From Phascolarctos cinereus (taxonomy: Eukaryota > Chordata > Mammalia > Diprotodontia > Phascolarctidae): a stretch of DNA of 64,000 nucleotides. The position numbers and the translations under genes are program-made. Below the pieces are notes generated by a model. It was not told the origin of the DNA and ran no database searches. It was given only the letters and a program-made list of their open reading frames with translations. Positions 56,691-64,000 of this stretch are shown in pieces. Each line of letters starts with the position of its first letter. Position 1 is the first letter of the stretch. The stretch is taken from positions 5,406,001 through 5,470,000 of the forward strand of contig NW_018343953.1 of NCBI RefSeq assembly GCF_002099425.1. The letters are read 5' to 3'.

Positions 56691-57159
56691 GTACTAAGGA
56701 ACTCGCTAACCCTCAAGAGGCACCCAGCTCAATTCTTAGATACTTCTAGTTAGAAAATTCCAACTTATATTGAGTTAATATTGGTTTCTTTCTAACTTCC
56801 ACCTATTTATCCTACTTTTACTCTCTAGAGTTATACAAAATGTCTACTTCCTCTTCAGCATAACTGCCCTGCAAGTATTTAAAGATAGTAATTGCATCCT
56901 TCCTAAGTCTTCTGTTTTGCAGGTATGATATCCAGTCCTCAGGTTCATGTCCTCCAAACCCTTCATTATCTTGTGTAGCCTCCTCTGGTCACCATCCAGC
57001 TTGTCAGTGTTTTTTCCTAAAATGTGATTTCTAGAAATTAACACAATGAAGTCCAGACAGGGTCCAACAAGGGCATAGTAAATACTGTCTTGAAGTAAAT
57101 AAAAACTATCTCTTCTCTATTTGTGAAATGAATTTATTCTTCATTTGTGAGGCTGATTT

Positions 57160-57404
57160 GTTATTATTGTTAGTTTTTTTCAATCATGTCCAACTCTTCA
57201 TGAACTCTTTTTGGAGGTTTTCTTGGGAAAGATAATGGAGTGGTTTTCCATTTTCTTCTCCAGTTCATTTTACAGATGAGGAAACTGAGGCAAACAAGGT
57301 TAAGTGATTTGCCCAGGGTCATACAGCTAGTGTCTGAGGCCAGATTTGAACTCCAGTCTTCCTGACTTCAGGGTTATGCTCTATCCATTGTGACACCCAG
57401 CTGC
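57160..57404 (-). mobile_element. Mar1 CORE-SINE
   Basis: TTATTATTGTTAG tail, CATGTCCAACTCTTCATGAA, CAGATGAGGAAACTGAGGCA, and a head ending CACCCAGCTGC. Full length. Confidence 0.92.
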
Positions 57405-57561
57405 TAGGCCTACTCTTTAAATTGCCTATGGCTCCCTTGCCCTCTTTGTACCTCCCTCACTATGATTCATTTATGGACTTTGGTCAGATGGATAGAGAAG
57501 GTTCATTGCTCACCATAGAAGATAGGCACCACAGGAAAAGGTGGTAGAAAATGGGAGTCAA

Positions 57562-57640
57562 TATAACATAACATAAGATAACATGACATGACATGACATG
57601 ACATGATATGATGTAATATGATGTAAAGTGATTTAATATA
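57562..57640. repeat. (ATGAC)n-like pentanucleotide tract
   Basis: ATAAC units pass into ATGAC and then ATGAT/ATGTA variants over about 80 bp. A TATA-rich tract continues to about 57690. Confidence 0.85.
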
Positions 57641-57774
57641 TAATACATATGTATATATTTATATATACCTATATCTGTCTATCTAAAGACTATTATAATG
57701 AATCTAGAGGAGGCATAAAAAAGAGAAGTAAAGAGTAAGGGGAGGCATAAACAATCAGATTAAAAGTCACAGAC

Positions 57775-57926
57775 CCTTGGGGCAGCTAGGTGGCACAGTG
57801 GATAGAGCACTGGTCCTGGAGTCAGGAGGACCTGAGTTCAAATCCAACCATATACACTTGACACTTACTAGCTGTGTGACCCAGGGAAAGTCACTTAACC
57901 CCATTGCCTAGCACCCCCCCCCAAAA
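57775..57926 (+). mobile_element. WSINE1-type SINE with 13-bp target duplication
   Basis: GGGGCAGCTAGGTGGCACAG, CTGGTCCTGGAGTCAGGAGG, CACTTACTAGCTGTGTGACC, CCCCATTGCCTAGC and a C/A-rich tail. It is flanked by the identical AAAAGTCACAGAC at 57762-57774 and 57927-57939. Confidence 0.96.
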
Positions 57927-57939
57927 AAAAGTCACAGAC

Positions 57940-58410
57940 ACAGTTGCACCTGACCAAATTTACTTTTTATTCCATAAAATGGGTTAAGGAACATAGCTAG
58001 AGAAAGGACAATGGGAGAAGGGAGAGAATTTTTGAGGTAGAGAGTATTGCAGAAGCAACTCCACTCTTAAGGGGAGAAACTGAAACCACAATGGCTGTTC
58101 TTATGCCATCAGATCAGTGAGGACTTGATTGAGGACCTGAGAACCTGAGCCCTGGATAAATTCACATATGGCACCATCCAGAGTCTGGAGCTTTTGTGTG
58201 CCTGGAGGAAAGAAGATGTGGTTCAATAGGGAAGTGGTTTACAACCATTGTTCCTATTCTCCAGATGTGTAAATAGAGAAACAAATCAGCTATGACAATT
58301 TCTTCATAATGGTCACATTCTATACTATGATCTATGTATTAAAGGATTATAAGGTGCTAGAACTGGAAGGAGTTGTAGAAAGCATTTAGTTTGCTTCATT
58401 TTATAGATGA
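57940..58410. other. Unassigned sequence
   Basis: About 470 bp. No gene. It could be part of the LTR-like stretch to the right, but no boundary is visible. Confidence 0.4.
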
Positions 58411-58910
58411 AAAAACCCCTTTCCCAACAAATACCAGTTCCACAGAGCAAAACAAAAGTCAGAGAAGGTATATATAGGAGGACATATACGAGATAACACA
58501 GAGTGAAGGAGCTCTCCCATTGGGAGAGAGATAACTCAGCTCAACCAAGAGAGAGGGTCCTGCATCTCACCCATGGGAAAGTTCCTGAAATCGCTAGTAT
58601 AGCAAGTTGGGGATAGGGACATGATGGAGACCTCCTGTTCTTCTCCCATCTTCACAGAGTCTTTTTCCTTCAGCAACTGGAAGTGGGTTTGGCCTCTTCC
58701 ATCTTCTCTCTTGAAGCTGGAAGCCAGAAGTGCCTTAAAGTGACTTGAAACTTGAAGACTAGAAGAAAGCTCAAAGAATACTGAAGACACTGCAGGTCTC
58801 CCCCATTCTCTCCAACACTACCCCTTCTCTTACACAGACATGAAGCATTCATTTCCACCAATGATGAGAGAGTCTTATGCCTGTGGGCCTCGAGACTGAA
58901 GCTACTCACC
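58411..58910 (-). mobile_element. Possible LTR relic (fossil)
   Basis: On the minus strand the stretch contains a TATATATA-type box near 58475, a following GTTTTGCTCTGTGGAACTGG, and a layout reminiscent of marsupial retroviral LTRs. The limits are arbitrary and the family is unknown. Two minus frames here (84 and 79 codons) have no other explanation. Evidence is weak. Confidence 0.25.
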
Positions 58911-58939
58911 TATACATACATACACACACACACACACAT
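58905..58939. repeat. (CA)n microsatellite
   Basis: CATA and CACA units followed by TATA-rich sequence. Confidence 0.85.
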
Positions 58940-59006
58940 ATGCAAATACAAATGTACAGTATATACAGATATATAGAATATATAAATAACTACATACAAA
59001 CTATGT

Positions 59007-59238
59007 AGGGCAACTAAGTGGAGCAGTAGGTAGAGTGCCAGGCCTGGTGTCAGGAAGACTTGAGTTCAAATCAGGTCTCAGATACCAGCTGCGTGACTCT
59101 AGGAAAGTCACTTAACCCTGTTTGCCTCAGTTTCCTCCTTTGTAAAGTGATCTGGAGAAGGAAATGACAAAGCACTCCAGTATCTCTGCCAAGAAAACCC
59201 CAGTTGGGGTCACATGATAGAAAATGACTCAACAACAT
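59007..59238 (+). mobile_element. Mar1 CORE-SINE
   Basis: GGGCAACTAAGTGGAGCAGT, GCGTGACTCTAGGAAAGTCA, TGGAGAAGGAAATGACAAAG, and an RTE-like tail ending CTCAACAACATG. A CA run follows at 59251-59271. Confidence 0.92.
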
Positions 59239-59299
59239 GTACAAACAAGATACACACACACACACACACATATATGTGTATGTACACAGTTACTTGTAC

Positions 59300-59440
59300 A
59301 TTATCTCCTTTGTTAGACTGTGACCTTAAGAGGAGGGGCTGGTTTTTAAATTTTGTTTTTAGTTTGTCTTTGTATTCCCAGCCCTAAGCACAGTGTCTGG
59401 CACATAGCAGTCGCTTAATCAATGTTGGCTGAATTGGTTT
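59300..59440 (+). mobile_element. L2 3' end, sense
   Basis: TTGTTAGACTGTGACCTTAA, CAGCCCTAAGCACAGTGTCT, and CGCTTAATCAATGTTGGCTG. Confidence 0.85.
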
Positions 59441-59459
59441 TAACAACAGCTTATATTTC

Positions 59460-59665
59460 TCTAGAGCTGCATAATACACAAAGCTCTTTGTTCACAAACA
59501 CCGTGTGTGATGACAATGGCAAGTATTATTTTCCATTTTTTGCTGATGAAGGAATGGAGAACCAGAGAGGATGTGATTTGCCCAGTTCATACAGCTTGTT
59601 GATGGCCAAACCAGGCCTAGACATCTGACTCCAAGGCTAGGACCCTTTCTGGTACACCACATTAA
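59460..59665 (-). mobile_element. MIR-like CORE-SINE
   Basis: ACAAAGCTCTTTGTTCACAA, GGAGAACCAGAGAGGATGTG, CTGACTCCAAGGCTAGGACC: antisense MIR, diverged. Confidence 0.7.
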
Positions 59666-59669
59666 TTTC

Positions 59670-60230
59670 TCCCCTTTAGGGTTGGCGTTATGTTCTTGAC
59701 CAACTTTCTTGGCTGGCTATGGATTATTATTTTGCATGTGTGGTTCCAATTTAAAGAATTAACTAAGTATAAAATTCCATGTCTTTCATTCTGCTCATAG
59801 CCCTTTTGTCCACATCCCCACCCTCAATTTGCAAAACAAATCATTAAAATTCCCATGGGGCAGTGAAAACCTGTCAATGGTATATTCCAGCTGGAAAGAC
59901 TTGTATCCCCATTTATGATGGAAACCCTGAGGGGCAATGCTATAATTATGACCACACCATAATGAATGTATCTGTGTGGTCAAAATTATGGCTTTTTCCA
60001 TGGTATTTTTCCATGAGATATGTCCTTAACTCTCAATCTAGATTGTAAACTTGGGTTTTATTTGGCATTTCCCATCCCACTGGCTACTTGGACAATCCAA
60101 AGATAATGATTAATATTATATTGACTCTGGAAATCAAGATTACAGAAAGTATTGGTAATTGATTCAAACTCCAAACACATATAGGGCTATGCTAGTGTAA
60201 GCCCCAATATCAGGAAAGTGGATAAATCTG
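59670..60230. other. Unassigned sequence
   Basis: AT-rich with no repeat or gene that I can support. The 61-codon plus frame at 59863-60048 has no known likeness. Confidence 0.45.
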
Positions 60231-60234
60231 GATG

Positions 60235-60485
60235 ATTTAAGAGCTATCGTGGCATGGTGGATACAGTGCTCTATTTGGAGCCAGGAAGTGCTGCCTTTGA
60301 TAGTGGCTAGCTGTGTGGCCATAGGCAAGATGTTTAACCTCTTTCTGCCTCTGTTTCCTCATTTGTAAAATGAGAATAATCATCTTTACTCTCCCTTCAC
60401 AAGGTAGTTGTGAAACTCAAATATGAGATTGTATGACAATTGTGCTAGATAGAAATGCCAATTATTATTGTTATTGCTGTTATTA
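60235..60485 (+). mobile_element. MIR-like CORE-SINE
   Basis: GCATGGTGGATACAGTGCTC, GCTGTGTGGCCATAGGCAAG, CTCATTTGTAAAATGAGAAT, and a TTATTATTGTTATTG end. Confidence 0.82.
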
Positions 60486-60699
60486 TTTCAGTCATGTGCC
60501 TTCACAGGATAGCTTAAACAGAAAAGAGATAATTGGATTGAGGGAATGAACAAAAATAATACTTGGGGAGGAATGGTGACTTGGGCTTTGGATATTTTAA
60601 CTTTATTTTTAACCAACAAATTGGCAAATAGTCTTGGCGAGGAAACTCCCTTTACCAGTGCAGATTGACACCTGCTCTGCAAGTTATAATCTTGGGGCT

Positions 60700-60825
60700 C
60701 CAGTTGCCTGGAGCACTAGGAAATTGAGAGACTTACTCAAGGTCACATACCCAGTGTGAGTCACCAGTAGGACATGAATTCAGATATATTTGACTCTGAG
60801 ATGGACTGTCCATCTATCCATTATT
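60700..60825 (-). mobile_element. MIR-like SINE fragment
   Basis: GAGAGACTTACTCAAGGTCA and GACATGAATTCAGATATATT resemble an antisense MIR centre. Confidence 0.55.
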
Positions 60826-60829
60826 CCTA

Positions 60830-61085
60830 GGGTAGGTAGGTGTCAAAATGGATAAAACACTGAACCTAGAGTCAAGCAGAACTGAGTTCAAATCTAGCCT
60901 CAGACACTTACCAGTTCTCTAATCCTCAAGACCTGTCTGTCTCAGTTTCTTCATGTGTAAAATGGGGATAATAGCACCTACCTCAGGAGTTGTTGAGAGG
61001 CTCAAATGAGATAATAATTGTGAAGTGCTTAGCACAATGCTTGTCATATAGTAGGAACTTAATAAATGCTTATTTCCTTTTCCCA
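60830..61085 (+). mobile_element. MIR/THER1-like CORE-SINE with L2-type tail
   Basis: AACTGAGTTCAAATCTAGCC, CATGTGTAAAATGGGGATAA, AGCACAATGCTTGTCATATA, and CTTAATAAATGCTTATTTCC. Confidence 0.88.
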
Positions 61086-61429
61086 CCCTACCCCACCCCT
61101 GTTCCATGTTGCCTTCCAGCTTTAGATGTTTAAAGAGAACAATGAGACCATTTAGAAGAACAGTTTTTTTTTCTCAGTGAGGCCAAGTTCTGGTCTGATC
61201 AACATTTTACTAAAAAAAATATTCAGGGAACAAAACAAAACAATGAAAAAAGAATGTAAAAATGCTAGGCTTAAATAGCAAAAGTAGGAAAAATACCTCA
61301 CAAAACCCACAAAACAAACAAACAAAAAAATCTCCAAACACCAACCTACCATATAAGTAATCAGGCCAAACAATTACATGGATTTTTATCTGATTCTGTG
61401 GTTATTTGGGAGCATTAAACAGAACAAGA

Positions 61430-61680
61430 CCATTTTATGGTTGGAGCTGGAAGGGCCCTTGGGGCTGGAAAGGACCTTTATAGAGATCAGCACATCTAAT
61501 ATATTATTGTGGTGGAAAAGTGGACATAGAGGCAAAAGAGCTGGGTTTGAGCCCTAGCTCTACCACTTATTTATTCTTTGTGTAAACTTACACAATTCAT
61601 TTATGCTCTCTGTGTTTCTGTTTCCCCTGTCACAAATGACAGGCTTATATCAGATGATCTTTAATAGTTGATGGCTCTTT
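61430..61680 (+). mobile_element. MIR3-like SINE sequence
   Basis: A short GGTTGGAGCTGGAAGGGCCC tail-like piece in the opposite orientation (61440-61490) precedes a sense copy with TGGTGGAAAAGTGGACATAG, GAGCCCTAGCTCTACCACTT, and ATCAGATGATCTTTAATAG. Both are diverged. Confidence 0.5.
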
Positions 61681-61924
61681 GGGCCTCTCTAGGGGAGAAC
61701 TACTCAGCATCCATGGGGCTTATCCAAAGCATCCGTTGGCAGCAAACACTGTTCTTATGTGCCCTCACAGAGCTTGGGGGATAACCAGAGGGAAGGAGTC
61801 CATATATTTGGAGGTTAAATCGTAGAATGGACACCTAATACTAAATGATAACAATAGCAAACGTTTAGCTAACGATTACTATGTGCAGGGCACTGGGCTA
61901 AATAAGTGCTTTACAAATATCTTA

Positions 61925-62392
61925 TGTGGGACAGACCTAAGATGGTGGAAAAAAGATAGGGACTCACCTGAACTCTCCTAAATTCCCCTCCAAATAACAG
62001 TGAATAATGCCCTCAAACAAATTCTGGAGCAGCAGAGCCCGCAAAAGGGCAATGAAACTATTTTCCCTCCCAAGACAACTTAGATGATCAGCAGTAAAGA
62101 TCTGTACACAAGGGTGAGAGTGGAGCGCAGTCCAGGCCATGCCATCCGGGTCTGGCCCCAGAAAACCAAGAGCAGGCCTTGGGGACAACTGAACCAGTAT
62201 TAGCAGTGGCTGCTTCCAGAGCTCTCAGCCAACAGGCGGTAAGGGGATCAGACAAGTGGTCAGAAGGAGGTCATAGGGGTCCTTTTGCTGGCACTGGGGG
62301 CAGGACTCAGTTGTGTTGTCCATACTCGGATCCAAGCTGCAGTCCTGGGTGGCAGTCACAAGATGAGGAACACTAGGGATACGCCTAGTTTC
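61925..62392 (+). mobile_element. L1 5' UTR, sense
   Basis: Begins near CCTAAGATGGTGGAAAAAAG and continues AGGGACTCACCTGAACTCTC, CTAAATTCCCCTCCAAATAA, GCAGTAAAGATCTGTACACA, and GTGGCTGCTTCCAGAGCTCT. I recognise this as the GC-rich 5' leader of marsupial L1. It stops against an L1 piece in the opposite orientation. Confidence 0.65.
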
Positions 62393-62610
62393 TGCCATAC
62401 CATTTTCCAGCTTTCCCAGCAGTTTTTTGTCAAATAGTGAGTTCTTATTCCAGAAGCTGGAGTCGTTGGATTTATCAAACAGTAGATCATTATGGTCATT
62501 GACTACTGTGTCTTGTGTACCTAATCTATTACATTGCTGCACTACTCTATTTCTTAGCCAGTACCAAATAGTTCCAATGATTGATGCTTTCTTAACTTCT
62601 TCATTCTGCA
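62393..62610 (-). mobile_element. L1 ORF2 C-terminal segment, antisense
   Basis: The minus strand reads WYWLRNRVVQQCNRLGTQDT, VVNDHNDLLFDKSNDSSFW and NKNSLFDKK, a well-known L1 ORF2 segment between the RT and the C-terminus. The 129-codon frame 62614-62225 runs from this piece into the inverted 5' UTR and is a chimera of repeats. Confidence 0.92.
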
Positions 62611-62702
62611 TCACTTCAATGAATAGTAGTTAAAGTCTCTGCTGGTCCCTTCTTGTCCCTCTTACCACTTTCTCTGAATCAATAGCCCCTAAATATTGTT
62701 GT

Positions 62703-62954
62703 GGGGCAGCTAGGCAGTACAGTGGATAGGGCCTGGAATTAGGAAGATCTGAGTTCAAATCTTGCCTTAGACACTTACTAGCTGTATGACCCTGGGCAAG
62801 TCACTGAACTCCTAAGTTGCCTCAGCACCTCAACTGTAAAATGGTGACACACTGGAGAATGAAATGATAAACCACTCCAGTATCTTTGCCAAGAAAACCC
62901 CATGGGGAAAAACCCCACGGTATCAGGAAGACTCAGATACAACTGACCAGCAAC
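62703..62954 (+). mobile_element. Mar1 CORE-SINE
   Basis: GGGGCAGCTAGGCAGTACAG, GTATGACCCTGGGCAAGTCA, ATGATAAACCACTCCAGTAT, and an RTE-like tail. Confidence 0.93.
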
Positions 62955-63059
62955 GAATACTATTATTTTTAAAAGTTTGGAAACCTTGCCAATTAAAAAT
63001 TACACCTCCAATATCAGTAAATTAAAAATTGGATATTGTTTAACCAAACAAATCCAGTT

Positions 63060-63240
63060 CAATGCAATTCATTTTAACTCAACAAATATTTATTAGATAC
63101 TATGTGAAAGGCACTATGCTGGCACAGTTGATAGTGTGCTGGATTTGAGTCAAGAAGAAAAGACTTTGAATTCTGCCTCATTTACTCATTAGCTATATGA
63201 CTGACTCAAGGCACCTTCTTATGCTACATGTCTCCATCTT
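63060..63240. mobile_element. MIR/L2-type and SINE fragments
   Basis: CAACAAATATTTATTAGATA with CTATGTGAAAGGCACTATGC is an L2-type tail in antisense. It is followed without a gap by a diverged sense SINE head (GGCACAGTTGATAGTGTGCT). The exact parts are uncertain. Confidence 0.5.
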
Positions 63241-63314
63241 CTCCAATGTAGAATATCTGTCTTGATTCTCTTTCCCTTTCCTTCAGAACTGTAACTAGAT
63301 GAAATTGCAACTGG

Positions 63315-63543
63315 GCAAATTTAGTTTGCTGGGCCTAAAGTCAGGAAGACTCATCTTCCTCAGTTCAAATCTGGCCTCAGACACTTACTAGCTGTGGGAC
63401 CCTGTGCAAGTCACTTAACCCTGTTTGCCTCAATTTCCTCATCCGTAAAATGAGCTGGAGAAGGAAATGGCAAACCACTCCAGTATCTTTGCAAAGAAAA
63501 CCTCAAATGGGGTCATGAAGAGTCGGACACGACTGAACAACAA
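63315..63543 (+). mobile_element. Mar1 CORE-SINE
   Basis: TGGGCCTAAAGTCAGGAAGA, GCCTCAGACACTTACTAGCT, GAGCTGGAGAAGGAAATGGC, and GAGTCGGACACGACTGAACA. The tail is essentially identical to the RTE/BovB-type end, so this is one of the best-preserved Mar1 copies here. Confidence 0.95.
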
Positions 63544-63819
63544 CCTGGCCTCGTTTGGTGATGACATTATTCACTGAACCTTCTACTCCCCAGTATAGGG
63601 GTGTGCTGGTATGCTGGCAAACATTTAACAACTGAGCTTCCAGAAAGAAAAAATGTATTCACATACACACTATTTAATATGCATTGGTTTAAGTCTAGAC
63701 AATCAACAAAACAGTAAGTCAAGCCCTGATTTATAGTGATTGTGATTCCTGTAACGTAATTAACAATTGGCTTTGGTAAAGCAGTTAGTGATGGCTCCTC
63801 TATGTTATCCCTCCCTTGA

Positions 63820-63935
63820 ATGTACACTTCCTGAAGCAGAGATTTGTAGGTTTTTTGTTTGCTTTGGCTTTTCTATTTATCCCTAGGGCTTAGCACAGTG
63901 CTTGGTATCTAGTAAGCACTTAATGGTTGTCACTG
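63820..63935 (+). mobile_element. L2 3' end, sense
   Basis: CCTAGGGCTTAGCACAGTGC, TTGGTATCTAGTAAGCACTT and AATGGTTGTCACTGACCAC. Confidence 0.8.
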
Positions 63936-64000
63936 ACCACTTACCTCTTGAAGGTTGGTATTGTTTCACTTTTGCTTTTTTTTTTTAATCTCTTGAGCCT

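Larger units (their letters stand above)
56145..57110 (-). mobile_element. CR1/L3 LINE, antisense, split by Mar1
   Basis: Left piece CATCTAGCCTCTGCTTGTTA. Right piece AGTATTTAAAGATAGTAATT, CCTTCATTATCTTGTGTAGC, CTCCTCTGGTCACCATCCAG, and GTCCAGACAGGGTCCAACAA in antisense CR1/L3 order. The middle is taken up by a Mar1 and a MIR. Confidence 0.82.

Noticed and set aside
36342-57926. tRNA-like sequences with box A and box B considered as tRNA genes
   Set aside because: All are heads of Mar1, MIR or WSINE1-type SINEs with SINE tails; none folds as a complete tRNA by eye.
62225-62614. 129-codon minus frame with L1-like start
   Set aside because: A chance fusion of an L1 ORF2 piece and an inverted L1 leader.
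1-64000. CRISPR array, operon or phage-like features
   Set aside because: The sequence is vertebrate nuclear DNA. All short repeats are microsatellites or dispersed retroelements without regular spacers.

Overview
This window is from a marsupial genome. The evidence is Mar1 CORE-SINEs whose tails resemble those of RTE LINEs, many copies of a tRNA-derived SINE matching the WSINE1 type of Australian marsupials, marsupial-type L1 and HAL1-like elements, and old L2, MIR and CR1/L3 relics. The WSINE1-type copies point to an Australian lineage, but the species cannot be fixed from sequence alone.

Only one host gene is visible. The left edge carries the last two coding exons of AGPAT5 on the plus strand (495-618 and 2717-2942), with the stop codon and a proximal poly(A) signal at 3040-3045. 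AGPAT5 is a membrane lysophosphatidic acid acyltransferase. From 3.1 to 6.8 kb lies an AT-rich block almost free of recognisable repeats, which could be a longer AGPAT5 3' UTR or conserved noncoding DNA.

From about 7 kb to the right edge the window is intergenic and dense in repeats. 9-15 kb holds CR1/L3, L2, an L1 3' end and Mar1/MIR copies. 15.3-20.5 kb is one long antisense L1 holding a composite element with a GGAA satellite and a truncated SINE. 26.6-30.9 kb is a nested pile: a CR1/L3 split by an L1, which was itself entered by two SINEs and another LINE. 33-45 kb holds L2 3' ends, a 5'-truncated L1 with an internal deletion, a probable solo LTR, and a local 218-bp duplication. 45.9-48.1 kb is a HAL1-like element. 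50.4-51.5 kb is an antisense L2 that still carries a 188-codon frame. 52-64 kb mixes unique sequence with MIR, Mar1, CR1/L3, a possible LTR relic and rearranged L1 pieces.

No second host gene, RNA gene, CRISPR array or intact mobile element was found. In human, XKR5 lies beyond AGPAT5, but no XKR5 or defensin exon was recognised here. I did not find a convincing new biological system. The most informative signals are the nested insertion record, the composite element that shares its tail with a LINE, the recent local duplication and the repeat-poor block after AGPAT5.
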